NCBI GenBank assembly: GCA_902702965.1
Contig: CACRXP010000182.1
Span: 511,946-575,945 of the forward strand
Length of the DNA stretch: 64,000 bases
DNA from: Spirometra erinaceieuropaei
Taxonomy: Eukaryota; Platyhelminthes; Cestoda; Diphyllobothriidea; Diphyllobothriidae
Direction: 5' to 3'
In this document: positions 34,401 to 45,560 of the stretch, in pieces
How the letters are laid out: each line of letters opens with the position of its first letter
Position numbering within the stretch: the stretch's first letter is position 1
Notes under the pieces: generated by a model
Seen by the model: only the letters and a program-made list of their open reading frames with translations
Database searches by the model: none
What the model was told of the DNA's origin: nothing
Position numbers and translations under genes: made by a program

Positions 34401-37400
34401 ATACACCCTACGTACCGAAAATGGGAAAATCTCTAAAGGTGTCTGTAAGCGGAAAAAATAACTTAAATGGGACCTCAGTGCTTGTAGCTCTGAACCATAA
34501 TCTCAAGACAGTTGGTATGCCGGCTTTTCATTAAGAGTGCTCTCAGTCATTTATAAGCAACATCGCTGCTTAGTCCGCGCCTCCTCTCCGTGTATCCTGA
34601 ATGCTTGTGTGTGGTCGGTTATTGTTCATGCTTGCGGCGCGTGAACCGTCGAGCCAAATTTGATTTCAAATTATTCTGCATTTGTTACTTACACAAATCA
34701 GTGATTGTATTCTACAGGTTCATTCAATCTCATACTTTTGTGCATGCTCTCTCCAAATAGCTTTCTACCTAAGGGTACTGGCATGTTTCATAGTCATCAC
34801 GCATAGGTCCTGACAGTTCTCGGTCTTGTGTTATTACTAAGAGTTCCTTGGACTTGGTGGTGTAGCTGTTTTGAACGCATTTTGGTGGTTGCGCAGGCAC
34901 TGCGCACACGATCACCAACAACGTGAAAGCTATGCTGAGGAACACCAATACCGATCAACCCATCCCGCCTGTCCGCACTGTGGGCGTACGTTTAAGGGTC
35001 GGCTCCCTCCGTGCTGGATACTTGCATCTCCACGCAGCTCACGCTAACTCGGGCCGAGTACGACAACACGGCTGATAGTCATTTGACCGTCCGACTAACC
35101 ACTGTAGTGGCAATGAAATGAGAGCAAGATGGGGTACATGGCGCATCCGATGTGGCACCTAGGAACTCTGGGCTCCTACGGCGACTCCTCTGTGCCTCTG
35201 TCCCTGTGCAGTGTCCTCACAGACCAGCAATTCCTCCATATAGGGCAGCAAGTACGCTCCGACCGCGCCAGCGTAAGTGTGAATTTAGGGCTGAGGCTGA
35301 ACTTGCTGGGAAAGTTCGAGTGAACCGTAGCATCGAACATTAAAGTACTGCACCCATTCTGCAAACACAATTGGAAAGTGGTAGTTAGTCTCGATTTGGT
35401 GGGCGTGAGACCGTATTATGTGCGTATTAACCGCAATACAAGCCGTGCCAGCCTCCAATCTCAGTTGTGTTGGTTGAAATCCTGGTTATTTGTTGTGTGG
35501 ACCGGGGAGTGTGGTGGAACGCCAAGGTGAGGATCCGTCCGAGCCATCCACCTGCGGCCTCCCTCGTCTCCGGTCTTCTTGACTCTGTCTTGACACCGGG
35601 CTCGGGCGAGGGAGGAGGAGAGAGTGTAGGTAGATGCAGCGCAAGTCTACCGGCACTATAAACCCCTGCGCAAGTCACCGTCCCTGTTCCCACCGCTGCT
35701 GCAGCTGTGGGGCGCCCGGTGGACATAATCGAAATCGATAGTCGAATTGTCACAAGCAAATTAACGGACAGGGACCCCTTCAGCTAATCTATGAGCCCTA
35801 CGTTGAACAGAACTTCCCGACTTGTGCTGCTAGTGTACACTGCGTCTTCTCCTTTGGGACGTCATGCGACTCAAATACAGGGTGGAACCAGTTCTCTATC
35901 CACAAACAGGCTCGTCCACAAGGGACGGATACCTGACCGGAAATTCAGCTTGGTCCTCAGGTCTGAAGAATCATCAGCGCCGACGAACGGACTGCCGTTT
36001 GGAATTCTACAACGTCGCGCTGTGGCGACCACGAGCCGTCACTGCACAGTCCTCTCCCACTCAGGACGTTGATATCGGTGAAAAATATTATAATGTCTAG
36101 AAATAATTAAACTATGCTGCTACCGTGTCAGGATCCATTTCTTTGCAGTCACTGGCTTCACCTTCCCTCCTTCCTACCTTATGCACTGCTTAGGCAATTG
36201 AGCTGAACCTGAACGAAAATAAAGTGGACACGATTGCCGAGTCGATCGCCCGTTGCCCGCGCCTCAAAGTCCTTCGACTGGCACACAATGCAATCACCCT
36301 TCAGGCCTTCCCAATGAGCATCCTCGAGAACTCCACGGTCTCCCTCCTCGTCCTTGAAGGCAACCCCCTGCAGATAAAGACCCTCCAGGAACTCCCCGCA
36401 CATGCTAAGGTAGACACTTGCCTCATACGCTTGGCTAGAAGAGACTTTTGTTGATGGTAGGGGGCGCTCACCGATCGTTCTTACGGAACTCACTCGTTCC
36501 GTTGTGCCTTACGGCCCTCACTTGAGCCCAACCAGCAGCCGCACAGCGGCGCATGATATAGGCAGTATGTTATTACCGACAAAGACAAGACAAGTCCCGT
36601 AAGAACGATCGGTTAGCGCCCCCTGCCATTGTATATTCCCTATAGAGAACCTACAGGGCAACGGGCTCGTGGCCCACTGGTTAGAGGCGTTGGACTCATA
36701 ACTAGCAGGTCGCGAGTTCGAGCTTCGGGTGTTCCACACTTCGAGGCTGGGTATGACTGGCTGACGACGGCAAGTAAGCCATAAATGGCCATTCCAATCT
36801 CCCTTGTCTTTGTCGGTAATAACAAACTTCAGCTGTGTATTGTCCATGAAAGTAGTGATGGCGTCCTTCCAGAAAATGCCGAAAATGCTTCACGGCCAAG
36901 TAGGTGGTGAGCAGTTAAAGGCCAGCGGTGCTATATAGTGTTTCAGTCGCTGAGAGTTTCTTGGAGAATAAAACCGATGGTCGGGTCGGACCGGTAAGGT
37001 GTTGCTGAAGAACCGCGCCAAACAGCTGCTGTAGATATAGGCAAAGATGGCCACTCCAATCTCCTTTGTCTTTGTTCTTGTTGATTTTATTCACCCTAGC
37101 AACGCTGACAAATAGGCTTGCACTGGTGTAGTTTTACTGGCGAAGGGAAAGCTGGCTGCCATCCGCAGCGTCGAAAGTTGGCACTTACTGACATTTTTGT
37201 CATCGGAATCCCCGAGGTATTTTGCAAATGGATATAGTTTTCGCATTTGCCGCTGGTAGACACTCCAAGGTGAAGTGTCGTAGAAAACCATGGTCACAGG
37301 GACGACAACGCTTGCTTGACATTATGGTTATAGGTCACGCGGTTGTGCAGTGGGCGGGGTTTCGGGCCAGAAGAACAAACAGTGGCGGACCATGTAGCAG

Positions 37401-38052
37401 AAGTTCCTTGTGGCATAGATGGACACCCATCTTGATGACCACCACGTTCAGTCAAATGTCCAAACGACTAAAAGTGCTCCACTTGGACCTCGAGTAAGGC
37501 TTTTCCAGTCCCGTCCGTCGCCTACGCTTAATTTTCTCAAATGCATGACTTCTCGCGCCCCACCTGAAACTGCTTATCGTAGTCACCAATTCGCCCTGCT
37601 GAGACTTAGAAAGTTCTCTTGAATGAGCCCCACACCAACCACGGTCTGGCTGATGTCCAGGTCTTCAAACGCCCGTAGCTTTGGTCATGATGGATTCGTC
37701 TCAGTAATCTTGTTTAAACTGCATGCTCCTCCGTTGGGAGCAAGCCTTTTATTTTTTTTTAACTTAAGCACCACTCGGTAATCGTCTCGAGTAGAGTTTT
37801 TGGGGCGCAGCCTCTTTCACAAGGATACAAGTCGCCTGATTCCATTTCCGACTAGGTCTTACGAAAATCTATTTAATTATCCTTACAACTCATGCCTATT
37901 GTTCCGATGTTTATCTGTATCAAAATCTCCAAGAATCATTTTTCGGAGAACCTTGTCTCGTCAGAAAGTGCGCGGCAGATATATACTGTTGGACTTTCGT
38001 TTTTTAGTACATGGAACGCTACACAGCAACTAAGCGGAAGGCCGTGCTCTAA
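31434..38052 (+). CDS. LRRC57: Leucine-rich repeat-containing protein 57 (five exons)
   Basis: The exons are 31434-31514, 31547-31679, 33291-33547, 36194-36409 and 38008-38052, giving 243 residues (human LRRC57 is 239, from memory). All introns are GT...AG and the joins keep frame. The start is MGNDVKSRLDNANRTGSLQF, with Met-Gly as in vertebrate LRRC57, so N-myristoylation is possible. Leucine-rich repeats follow: LRIVDLSLNKI, VKLLNLSDNRLSYLP across the exon 2/3 join, LRTVDFSFNCLTDFP, LDHLNLSNNQISVIP, IELNLNENKVDTI and LKVLRLAHNAITL. The last exon encodes YMERYTATKRKAVL and stop; the human end is YMERFTATKKKFA, which fixes this exon. The introns are 32, 1611, 2646 and 1598 bp. The last two contain repeats (a dispersed repeat and a zinc-finger LINE remnant in intron 3, tRNA-derived repeats in intron 4). 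The LRR fold suggests protein binding; the precise role is not known to me. Confidence 0.92.
31515..31546 (+). other. 32-bp micro-intron of LRRC57
   Basis: The donor is GTATGC and the acceptor GTGCAG. Reading through gives a stop, while removing it joins LTK to VPDEVRKVPNLRIVDLS in register with the LRRC57 family. Introns this short are typical of 5' introns in parasitic flatworms. Confidence 0.88.
34884..35110 (+). pseudogene. Zinc-finger-like LINE remnant in LRRC57 intron 3 (weak)
   Basis: One frame reads CPHCGRTFKGR then loses the pattern. The C-x2-C-x3-F half of a C2H2 finger resembles finger motifs at the C-terminus of RTE-like LINE ORFs in flatworms, from memory. It lies about 360 bp before copy 2 of the 280-bp repeat, and a similar order is seen at 50.2-51.4 kb. 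Confidence 0.35.
35469..35751 (+). repeat. Dispersed ~280-bp repeat, copy 2 (LRRC57 intron 3)
   Basis: Same landmarks as 2408-2674 and 51153-51431, including TCTTCTTGACTCTGTCTTGA and the CGAAATCGATAGTCGAATTG end. It lies in sense orientation within intron 3 of LRRC57. Confidence 0.75.
36456..36627. repeat. 172-bp inverted-repeat unit in LRRC57 intron 4
   Basis: The 31-bp ends (36456-36486 and 36597-36627) are inverted copies with two mismatches, reading inward GGTAGGGGGCGCTCACCGAT. The interior on the minus strand is the tail part of the tRNA-derived repeat (GACAAAGACAAG, GGCGCATGATATAGGC, TTGTGCCTTACGGCCCTC). The right end also continues into a plus-strand tRNA-derived repeat (36628-36823). 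It is therefore a minus-strand fragment abutting a plus-strand unit. A similar arrangement is present at 59155-59400. Confidence 0.75.
36661..36823 (+). repeat. tRNA-derived repeat (SINE-like) in LRRC57 intron 4
   Basis: The head GGGCTCGTGGCCCACTGGTT carries an A-box-like motif and GGTCGCGAGTTCGAGC a B box (GTTCGA), spaced as in tRNA genes. The body is GACTGGCTGACGACGG, CCATAAATGGCCATTCCA and TTGTCTTTGTCGGTAATAAC. The same order occurs at 57.4, 59.4 and 59.7 kb. RNA polymerase III transcription followed by LINE-assisted retroposition is the family model. Confidence 0.8.
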
Positions 38053-38184
38053 CAGGATTCCAGCTTCGCCACCCTCAATCTGATGACTTTTTTTCCTAAT
38101 CGCCCGAATCATGGAATTATCTCGTTTTGCCACCATACTTCTTCGTCTACTTATTTCAGATGTGTATATTTATGCAAATTAAGC

Positions 38185-38190
38185 AATAAA
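38185..38190 (+). terminator. Polyadenylation signal of LRRC57
   Basis: AATAAA lies 133 nt after the LRRC57 stop codon, with no other AATAAA seen between. Confidence 0.6.
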
Positions 38191-40206
38191 AATCCGTACA
38201 AACGACGACGAGTGCTATTGTTTCGGGAATTCTTTCTATTCCGCACTTCCCACAGTTAGTCGGAAGAACAAAAGCGGAACTGGATAGACAAGTAAATGAC
38301 CAGGTCGTTTGACTGAGACGAATGCTTACTAAACGTTGTTACGGTTAGATGAATAGCCTATTTACATGACACGATGGCGCTGTAAGATCAGGCACTTATA
38401 ACTGCACTGCGAAAACTGTTCGGGATCGCTGACCGCGTCAGCCCCACCCAGAGTGGTTGGATGGAAATTTCTTTTTTGTACAACTGTTTGTCGAACTCGT
38501 TCCACTTGGCTCCCAACCGTACGCTTGATGAGGTCTTGGCGGCAGTTAGAGACACAGGCCATTTAACATCTGAGGAAGTACGTCGACTATCCTACCGGTA
38601 AATGAGAGAGAACAGACTTGACGCAGACAACCATTATAAGTGTCCCAGAATCTCTAGTTCAGGCATCCCTTTTTGTCGTTCGCCTCCTGACTGGTGGAGT
38701 TTGCATGTATTCATTTAAGGCCTCCGGTTGTGTGTGAGACTCCTGCATCATCCGCTTTTATGACAATTACCTTGGTGGCAAGGTTTTAAGACGCCCCGAG
38801 ATGGGCATAGACGTCGCCACTCCTCGCACAAGCGTTGATTTCTCACTGCGCAAACTGGGCTTTAATCACTCAGGTGGATGTCATGAAGTTACGTTAAGGA
38901 GAAAGCAATGTCACATGCCACAGCCGCTGACTGTATGACTCTAGAGTTACGACTTTTAGCGTGAGAATTACTAATAGAGAAGGAGCGTAAGTGGGCTTAG
39001 ACGGCGGTACTGTCAAGGGAGGAGGGAGCGGGTTGCTGGCGTGGACGTTGCGGAGAACATGACACCCAACAAAACCGATCGAAGCCTCGAACGTGCGCCC
39101 AAAGTGGCTATGTGCAAAATTCGGACATTAGTTCGTGACGCAGTCTTGCGTTTACCAAATCCCGTTGGCTTTCCGTGTGCGAATGACATCGAGGACTTTT
39201 CTCCCCTTTCCCGCGGGGGACCGCCATTCAGACCAACCGTAAGGATAATAACCCAGGATTCCTTGTCGACTCCGAGGCACTTAGATAGCCTTCGTGGTAT
39301 TTTGTGGCATTTCTTCTATTCTGCTTATAAATGAACAATTTTCACAGTCACCTTAGGAGAGTAACTTTGGTGGGATCGCGTATCATTGTAGGACCTTCTT
39401 CAGTTTGCTACAGCCACTACGGACTCATGGGTCGAGGTTTAGTCGGAAGACACGACCGGTGCGAATATTCATCTTATTTCAGGCAGGCCCGCAGGTAACC
39501 GATGGGCGGTTCCGATGTGGACTCCGACACTGAGGGGTTTACGTGTCACGATGCCCCGGTCGGGATCGCAGTTAGGGTCAGCTAAGGAAGCTGCTATCTT
39601 GTAATTCACATTAGGGCTGTACTGGTCATATTTTCCACCTCTCGAGAAAACACTGGGCACTGGCAACTGCCCGACCAACTAAACGCCAAAGGGGCAGTCA
39701 ATAGCCCCGACCAGTGCCCCGGAGACTCGCGAATTGGCGCCCTAATTTTCCCTGTGCTAATATAAAGCGTAAGGAACAGCCGAAAGGAGATGATTACAGA
39801 CCTGTCCCATACTTGATATATTTTAATAGAGAAAGTGCTAAACAAGCCAAAGTGGATCCCCGGTCGAATATTTTGTAAAGAAATACTGCCATGGATGCGG
39901 GTAAAATAACACTAGTACTTATTGGAGGACCAGAGATAATGTGCGTATGATACAGCTTACTAGATAGGCACCTGACATTCTTTCGACGCGAGTCAACTTC
40001 ACGATACACACCAGTGAGAAGGATAGTGCCTCGACTACAGACATCACGAGTGCAACTCCAGCCGCGTTCCGTCCCACCAAGGGGTGCTTAGGTACGGAGA
40101 ATTGGGCAACGATTAATGTAGACCGCCTATTATAACTTCACAACTAAGGAGTACATTGGTGGACAAGGGGAAGTCAACTGGGCGAACAATTCATTCAAGA
40201 AATCAA
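38191..40206. other. Spacer between convergent LRRC57 and PFDN1
   Basis: No transposon or RNA recognised. A minus-strand frame at 38362-38562 (MACVSNCRQDLIKRTVGSQV...) follows a CCTCAG that could be an acceptor, but I cannot link it to a family or to other exons. Confidence 0.3.
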
Positions 40207-40680
40207 TTACATTTTCTGTTGCTTAAGACTTATTAGATCTCGAAGGCCTTGCTGGGATTCCTGCAGACCCTTATTCACATAGTCCAATTTAGCCTAAAGT
40301 TCAAGTTGTTAGAAAAGTACAGACGAACTTGCAACGATTCAACATTACGCTGGCACTCCTTGCGCTGGTCGGTCAACTCAGAAATGATTTCCGAGACGCT
40401 CTTCTGTATAAACCTACCGATGGGTTAGACACAAACTAAATTCCTACATTCGCCCCACAGAGCTGTACGTGTTCGTTCGATCCGGGAGTTCCTTGACCTG
40501 TTCTGTTACCAACTCAGATCGGCGAATTTGGGTATTGAGTGCGTTGATCTGGGCATTGAGAAAGCCTATTTGTTGATTTGATTGAGCCGTTTTATTCTTA
40601 AGTTCTATTACAGCCTAGAAGTAATGCGAAAAACAATCCCATACCTTCTGGATTTCTGGATCCATGCCCTTTTCCGACAT
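40207..40680 (-). CDS. PFDN1: Prefoldin subunit 1 (four exons, three micro-introns)
   Basis: The minus-strand exons are 40680-40645, 40614-40448, 40413-40329 and 40293-40207, joined by GT...AG introns of 30, 34 and 35 bp. The product has 124 residues (human PFDN1 has 122, from memory). The start is MSEKGMDPEIQK. The N-terminal helix is AVIELKNKTAQSNQQIGFLN with AQINALNTQIRRSELV. The beta-hairpin segment RTNTYSSVGRMF crosses the exon 2/3 join and matches the family signature (human ETNMYEGVGRMF). The C-terminal helix is KSVSEIISELTDQRKECQRN then AKLDYVNKGLQESQQGLRDL, ending QQKM. It is a beta-type prefoldin subunit: two coiled-coil helices joined by a hairpin, part of the cytosolic hexamer that hands unfolded actin and tubulin to CCT/TRiC. 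No single exon is long enough to stand out as an open frame. It is convergent with LRRC57. Confidence 0.93.
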
Positions 40681-41819
40681 CCTAGATGGCGCGAAATGCT
40701 AACGCCGAACAACCACTGCTGTAGCGGCCGAGGACGTCAAGGGTAGCACACACCGGAGTAAGGAAACGCCGAAAAGAGATCTTGGCCGGGATAGACCTGA
40801 ACGGAGCTGTTAGCATTCCTTGATACACATCCATACACAGAAGAAGAAGAAGACATGTCGAATAAGAGATAAGGTGTAATATGACGAGGTTGCACGAGAA
40901 ACGTATAATAATCGTTAATAATACAGGTAGGATGGTTACAACGGTAGAATGACCTGTCTGGGTGGAGAGACGATGCCACATGCCAGCTAGTAAACCGGTG
41001 GGGAGCGCAGCGCTGGGGGCAACTGCAGGGAAGGGCCGAGGGAGTGCCGATGTAGCGAGGAAGCGAGCGGTTCGGACGGTACGTTACGTTACGACGAGGG
41101 GGAAAGGGATCGGCAGATGAGAGGGTGAGGGACACCGGTTATCTTCACCGACATGCGACTACGCCATCTCCACCCTAGGTCCTCGCGCGGAAAAGTGTCA
41201 CCTCATTCAAACAACTCTGTACAAGTCCAGGGGCGTTACACTGCAGCCACCTTAACGAAACCGGACGTCCTTGAAACCCTTAGAGCTCACCGCCGTTGGG
41301 GGTAGGAGATTACAAGCCTCCAATTCTGGATTTTAGTCCACAGAATCCGGAATAATACGGCACCTCTCTCAATATCTTTGCACAGTACTACGCATAAGTG
41401 AAGCTTCGGGACGCTTACAACTAAATGGTGACAGGGAATTTTTTTGGGTTGAGTCGGTCAGAAGAGAAAGCGGAAGACGTACACGACAATCAACGAGTTT
41501 TTTATATCTTTCGATTTCCTGCCTTACCACCTGACAGAGCCTGAGGAAGAATTCTGAATGGAAATGTGGGATGAGGAGATGGGAGTGGGCCGACTAGCAG
41601 ACGGGCAACTCTCACTGGTAAAAGTGTGACATGCGCAAACACTTAAGTCAGATAAGGTGAGATCTGAAAAGGGGAAGATTTGTAAGTGCGAAAAATAGTG
41701 TAGCAAGCGACAAAGCTATCCACAATTTAAGGGAAACTGCAGAATCGAATCATCTGTGACCGCATAATCATCCCACCAAAAATAGGACAAAAGTTTGGTT
41801 TTTGCTCACTTTATACAAA
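40681..41819. other. Upstream region of PFDN1
   Basis: The segment at about 40960-41140 is richer in CpG and GC than its surroundings (for example GAGCGCAGCGCTGGGGGC) and is a plausible promoter zone for PFDN1. The long minus-strand frame 40737-41135 is Ser/Pro/Cys-rich and unlike any protein I know; it is probably chance sequence in the 5' flank. No TATA element called. Confidence 0.3.
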
Positions 41820-43172
41820 ATAAGTAAAAACTTTTATTAAAGACCCATCGGGGTCCCTTCGTAGAGAGCAAAAGTAAATCTTAACGTGCATTTTGTACGA
41901 GGTAGGTAGGATATGCACAATATGCAATGCATAGTTATTGAATAAGTAGCCCGTTAAGAAAAATGATGAGTGAACAGTGACATAAAATGATTGGATTAAC
42001 TCTAAAGGAGAGGAAAACTGTCGTTCATGAAGGGGTAAACATGCGGGCAACACTGACTTGCATGTGACAGTGTATAGAGGATCATAAACGGGCATCGTCA
42101 GGACAAAAATAAATGTCAGCCTTGAGGGGTACGTGTGCGGGTCAGATAGGACTGGCCTGCATGCGATATTCTATAAGGGATTCAAAACGGACACTATCAG
42201 GGCAGAATTCATATAGTGGGTGAGATTATTCGCGTCAAGGTGGCGAGACGAGAGGAGTCCAGACGCGATCGGCCACAGTACGCTTCGAATCCAGTCAAGG
42301 AGGGACAAGAATGATACGACCAAACTACTAGTATACGGCGAATACTGGGGGTTCCGCCGCGGGCGCTGACAGACCGCTTGAGGTCGAATGAAGAGATGAC
42401 ATTAAGAACTGCGAAAGTCTTCGTCGTGGAGGAGGAGTGATAGTGGATTTAGTGGCCAAATCAAAACAGGGTTTGTAAAGATATAATCGAGGGTTTCCAA
42501 TTGATCTACCACTAAATCCCAGGAGGACACTTCTCGAAGTCAAGAATCAGAGTGTTCGGGAATGAGACGGTCAGAAGTGCCTTTATACTTCCTGGTATAA
42601 GGTGTTTGCTTAATTTCGATTTGAATACCGATAACTTAGGCGATGACCTAATTTCAGGCGGAAGATTATTCCAAAAGAAGGCATATTTGGAAGCAAAGAA
42701 GGGGGAGCGCTTAGATGTAGTACAAAGAGGCGGCGGCTTAATCACCATGCAGGAGTTGCGCGTGGCATAAGACCGATCTCTCGGAGTGAGAGTGTCAATG
42801 AGCGGAAGATTGGAGTTAGAGTTAATGCGAAAAGGGAAGCAAAGGCCAGCTTCGAGTCTTCTAACCGACAAAAACTTAATGTTCGCCAGCTGACATCTCT
42901 GAGTATAAGAAGTTCCGGGTGCGACTTGAAAGAACAGTTTCCGGGTGAAAAACCTCTGAACATTTTCGATCTTATAACGGTCATAGGCGTTCATTAAACC
43001 AAAGAAAGGACAACAGTATTCGATGACAGGCAGAACAAACATTTGATAAAGTCTTAGCTTCATTTCCGGAAGGAAAAAATTATGCCACATATCTGCGCGG
43101 CTTTGTCAGAGATTCTATCTGCATGAGGTGATAAAGGATGTATATTTGTATAACTTAGACCTAGGTCCTTTA
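41820..43172 (-). mobile_element. LINE family B copy B2, 5'-truncated
   Basis: On the minus strand the copy reads from SSVTIKDLGLSYTN (43172 downward) through ADRISDKAAQICG and then FFLPEMKLRLYQMFVLPVIE to FFASKYAFFWNNLPPEIRSS and the ORF end near 42512. The family B 3' UTR follows, with TATTCGCCGTATACTAGTAG and GGCCAGTCCTATCTGACCC, and then the 3' end GGGACCCCGATGGGTCTTT plus AATAAAAG at about 41820-41860. Frameshifts occur near 43080. The RT palm and endonuclease are missing. Confidence 0.82.
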
Positions 43173-45372
43173 TGGTAACTGAACTTAACAAAGTCAGAGA
43201 GAAGAAAGATGTCCTTATCGTTGGGGATTTTAATGCTCCTGGCATTGATTGGCTAACGTGGACTGCACAGGGGCCGCAAGACAGCTTTAATCGCAAACTT
43301 CTGCAATGGGCAACGGACAAACTTCTTTGCCAGAATGTTACCTTTGGAACACGGGCCAGGGAAGGACAGCAGTCGAACCGCCTTGATCTTATTTTTACCC
43401 GAGAGGAGAAAAATGTGTTAGACCTGCAGGACCGACTGCCATTAGGGTCAAGGGACCACATCGCGCTCTACTTCGAGTACTCACTCTTTTCCAAATCCGT
43501 TCAGCCCGATAGGTGGGAGAGAAACATTTGGAAAGGGGACTATTCTCTCATGAGGAGGGAAGCGGCAGCTGTATCATGGGAGACTGAACTGCATGGTTGG
43601 GCATACGACAACTGGAATACTTTCAGTTCCTTACTGAAAGAGATTGTTTATTCCAATTGTCCTCTGAGAAGAAAGACAATCACAAACCGCCCAAAATGGA
43701 TAAACCCGGACTAGAAGGCCTCTTTCAGAAAAAGGAATCGTCTGTGGAGGCGTTACAGACTAACTGGCTGGAAGAACACTTACAGGAATATAAGCAGCAA
43801 AGAAAGGTTTGTAAAAGTGAGGCCTCAAAGCTGCGAAGGAATTTCGAACTCAACATACTTCAGAATTCGTTGGAGCATCCGAAAATTCTATATGGTTACA
43901 TACGAAGTACTAAAAGGACTCAGGAGCTGATTCCTGCCCTTAGGTCTGCAAATGGAAAAGTGGAGACTGATGACCAGGTTAAAGCGTCCCTCCTCCCTAA
44001 ATTCTTTCAGTCCGTCTTCACCCGAGAACCTACTTCTATACTTGCCCATCCATCCATTCGCCAACCAACCTCTCCTCCCAGTACCCTTCCCCCCCCCTAC
44101 ACCCTCCCTACCCTCTTTAACCGAGGAACCACTCTTCTCATCGACCGTAGTTAGGGCCGAGCTACTCCGGCTAAAACCTGCCAAATCGCCTAGCCCAGAT
44201 AGAATTCCCGCACTGGCACTTCGTGAACTTGCTAATGAACTGTGCAAACCCTTATCCGCATTATTTCAAAAGTCATTTGAAAACGGCGAGCTCCCGGATG
44301 AATGGAAGTGCGCACTCATTACTCCGATCCATAAAGGAGGCTCAAGATATCAGAAGGCCTTTGACAGTGTCCCACACAGGTTTCTTTTACAGAAGATCTG
44401 GAATGTAGGAATTCAAGGAAGAATGTTTAAGTGGGTCAGGAGTTTTCTGTCCCCCAGACTACAAAGAGTCGTCGTTAGTAATTCTACCTCGGAATGGGTA
44501 AAGGTGGAAAGTGGTGCCCCACAGGGTTCTGCTTTAGGTTCAGTACTCTTCCTGATTTATGCTAATGACTGCATTAGCGAAGTGGATTGCGGGGCCCTCA
44601 TGTTCGCGGATGACATAAAAAATGGAGTGAGGTCAAGTGCGATGATGGTGCAGAGGAGTTGCAGTCGAACATCGACAAACTCTGTGCCTGGTCGAACAGA
44701 TGGCTTTTGAAGTTTAACGTGTCCAAATGCGTGGTTTTGTACCTGAACACCGGCCGCAATGCCTCTCCCAACACCAGTACTATATTGACGCGACGAGGTT
44801 AGAAACTGTGTAAAGACACATAGATCTGGGTATATGGACGACCAGAAATCTATTGCCATCAGAACACTGTAGAAAGATAGTGCAGATGGCAACTAGTACT
44901 CTAAACTGGATCAGACGTGCCTTTAAAATATTCCCTCCCGAACTCTTCGAAAGACTCTTTGGTGTCTTTGTAAGACCTCATCTGGAGAATGGAATGCCAG
45001 AAGCTTCACCATAGATGAGGAATGATATTGACTTACTCGAACAGGTGCAACGCAGAGCGACAAAGATGGTCGACGGTCTAAAGCATTTGTCTCAACAGGA
45101 GAGGCTAAATTTGTTAGGCTTATTCTCTCTCTCTTATAGACAAATAAACTGCAGTCTACTCTGGACATTCCGGATTGTCCGCGGTCAAGGCTGCTCATTA
45201 AGAGCGGAGGACTTCTTTGAGTTTGCCCGTACAAACCAACTACGCGGCCATGCCTACAAAGTCAAGAATGAGAGCACACGGTCAGACCGTCGAAAGTTTT
45301 CATTAAGCCAGCGGGTTGTCAGACCGTGGAACTCGCTTCCAAGCGAGATGATGACGGCTGACACAATTTTTT
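43173..45372 (+). mobile_element. LINE family A copy A5, truncated at both ends
   Basis: The copy starts inside the endonuclease right where B2 ends in the opposite direction, and stops just after the RT C-terminus without the family 3' UTR or tail. Its coding remnants are described separately. Confidence 0.82.
43173..45372 (+). pseudogene. CR1-type endonuclease-RT, internally deleted and frameshifted
   Basis: Endonuclease part: VLIVGDFNAPGIDW, NRLDLIFTREE and SRDHIALYF (43172-43714). The frame then shifts into the linker (43597-44154). The RT begins with KPAKSPSPDRIPALALRELA and ITPIHKGGSR, then jumps directly to YQKAFDSVPHRFLL (about 44349). Roughly 80 codons that lie between these motifs in A4 are gone. 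VESGAPQGSALGSVLF and the catalytic box MFADDIK (about 44600-44620) follow, with a frameshift right after. The C-terminal part is at 45015-45374 (LRGHAYKVK). Confidence 0.82.
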
Positions 45373-45560
45373 AAGATTAACGTGCGGTCCTCTCTTGAAA
45401 ACAGACAGACCATTTGCTGACCGTATATAGATTGGCAGGTTATTACGAGAGAGTGCATACTTAGAAGCAAATGAAAGAGAGAACTTATGGGTGGATTAGG
45501 CGGGAGCAGAAACAATCAAGGAGGGTTTGCAGATGTTCTACCAAGTTTGACAGTGGTAAA
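45372..45560 (-). mobile_element. LINE family B/C RT C-terminal fragment
   Basis: On the minus strand, in one frame, FASKYALSRNNLPIYIRSA and LSVFK match FASKYAFFWNNLPPEIRSS in B2. It is a short decayed piece abutting A5. Confidence 0.5.

Noticed and set aside
38158..38184. Possible last exon of LRRC57 (MCIFMQIKQ and stop after TTATTTCAG)
   Set aside because: It has a good acceptor and the right phase, but the exon at 38008-38052 encodes YMERYTATKRKAVL, matching the family C-terminus, and lies upstream.
40737..41135. 132-codon minus-strand frame upstream of PFDN1
   Set aside because: Low-complexity composition and no homology. It is in the promoter/5' flank of PFDN1.
43060..43461. 133-codon minus-strand frame
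   Set aside because: Mostly antisense to the endonuclease of A5. Only its last part (VTIKDLGLSYTN) is genuine family B sequence.
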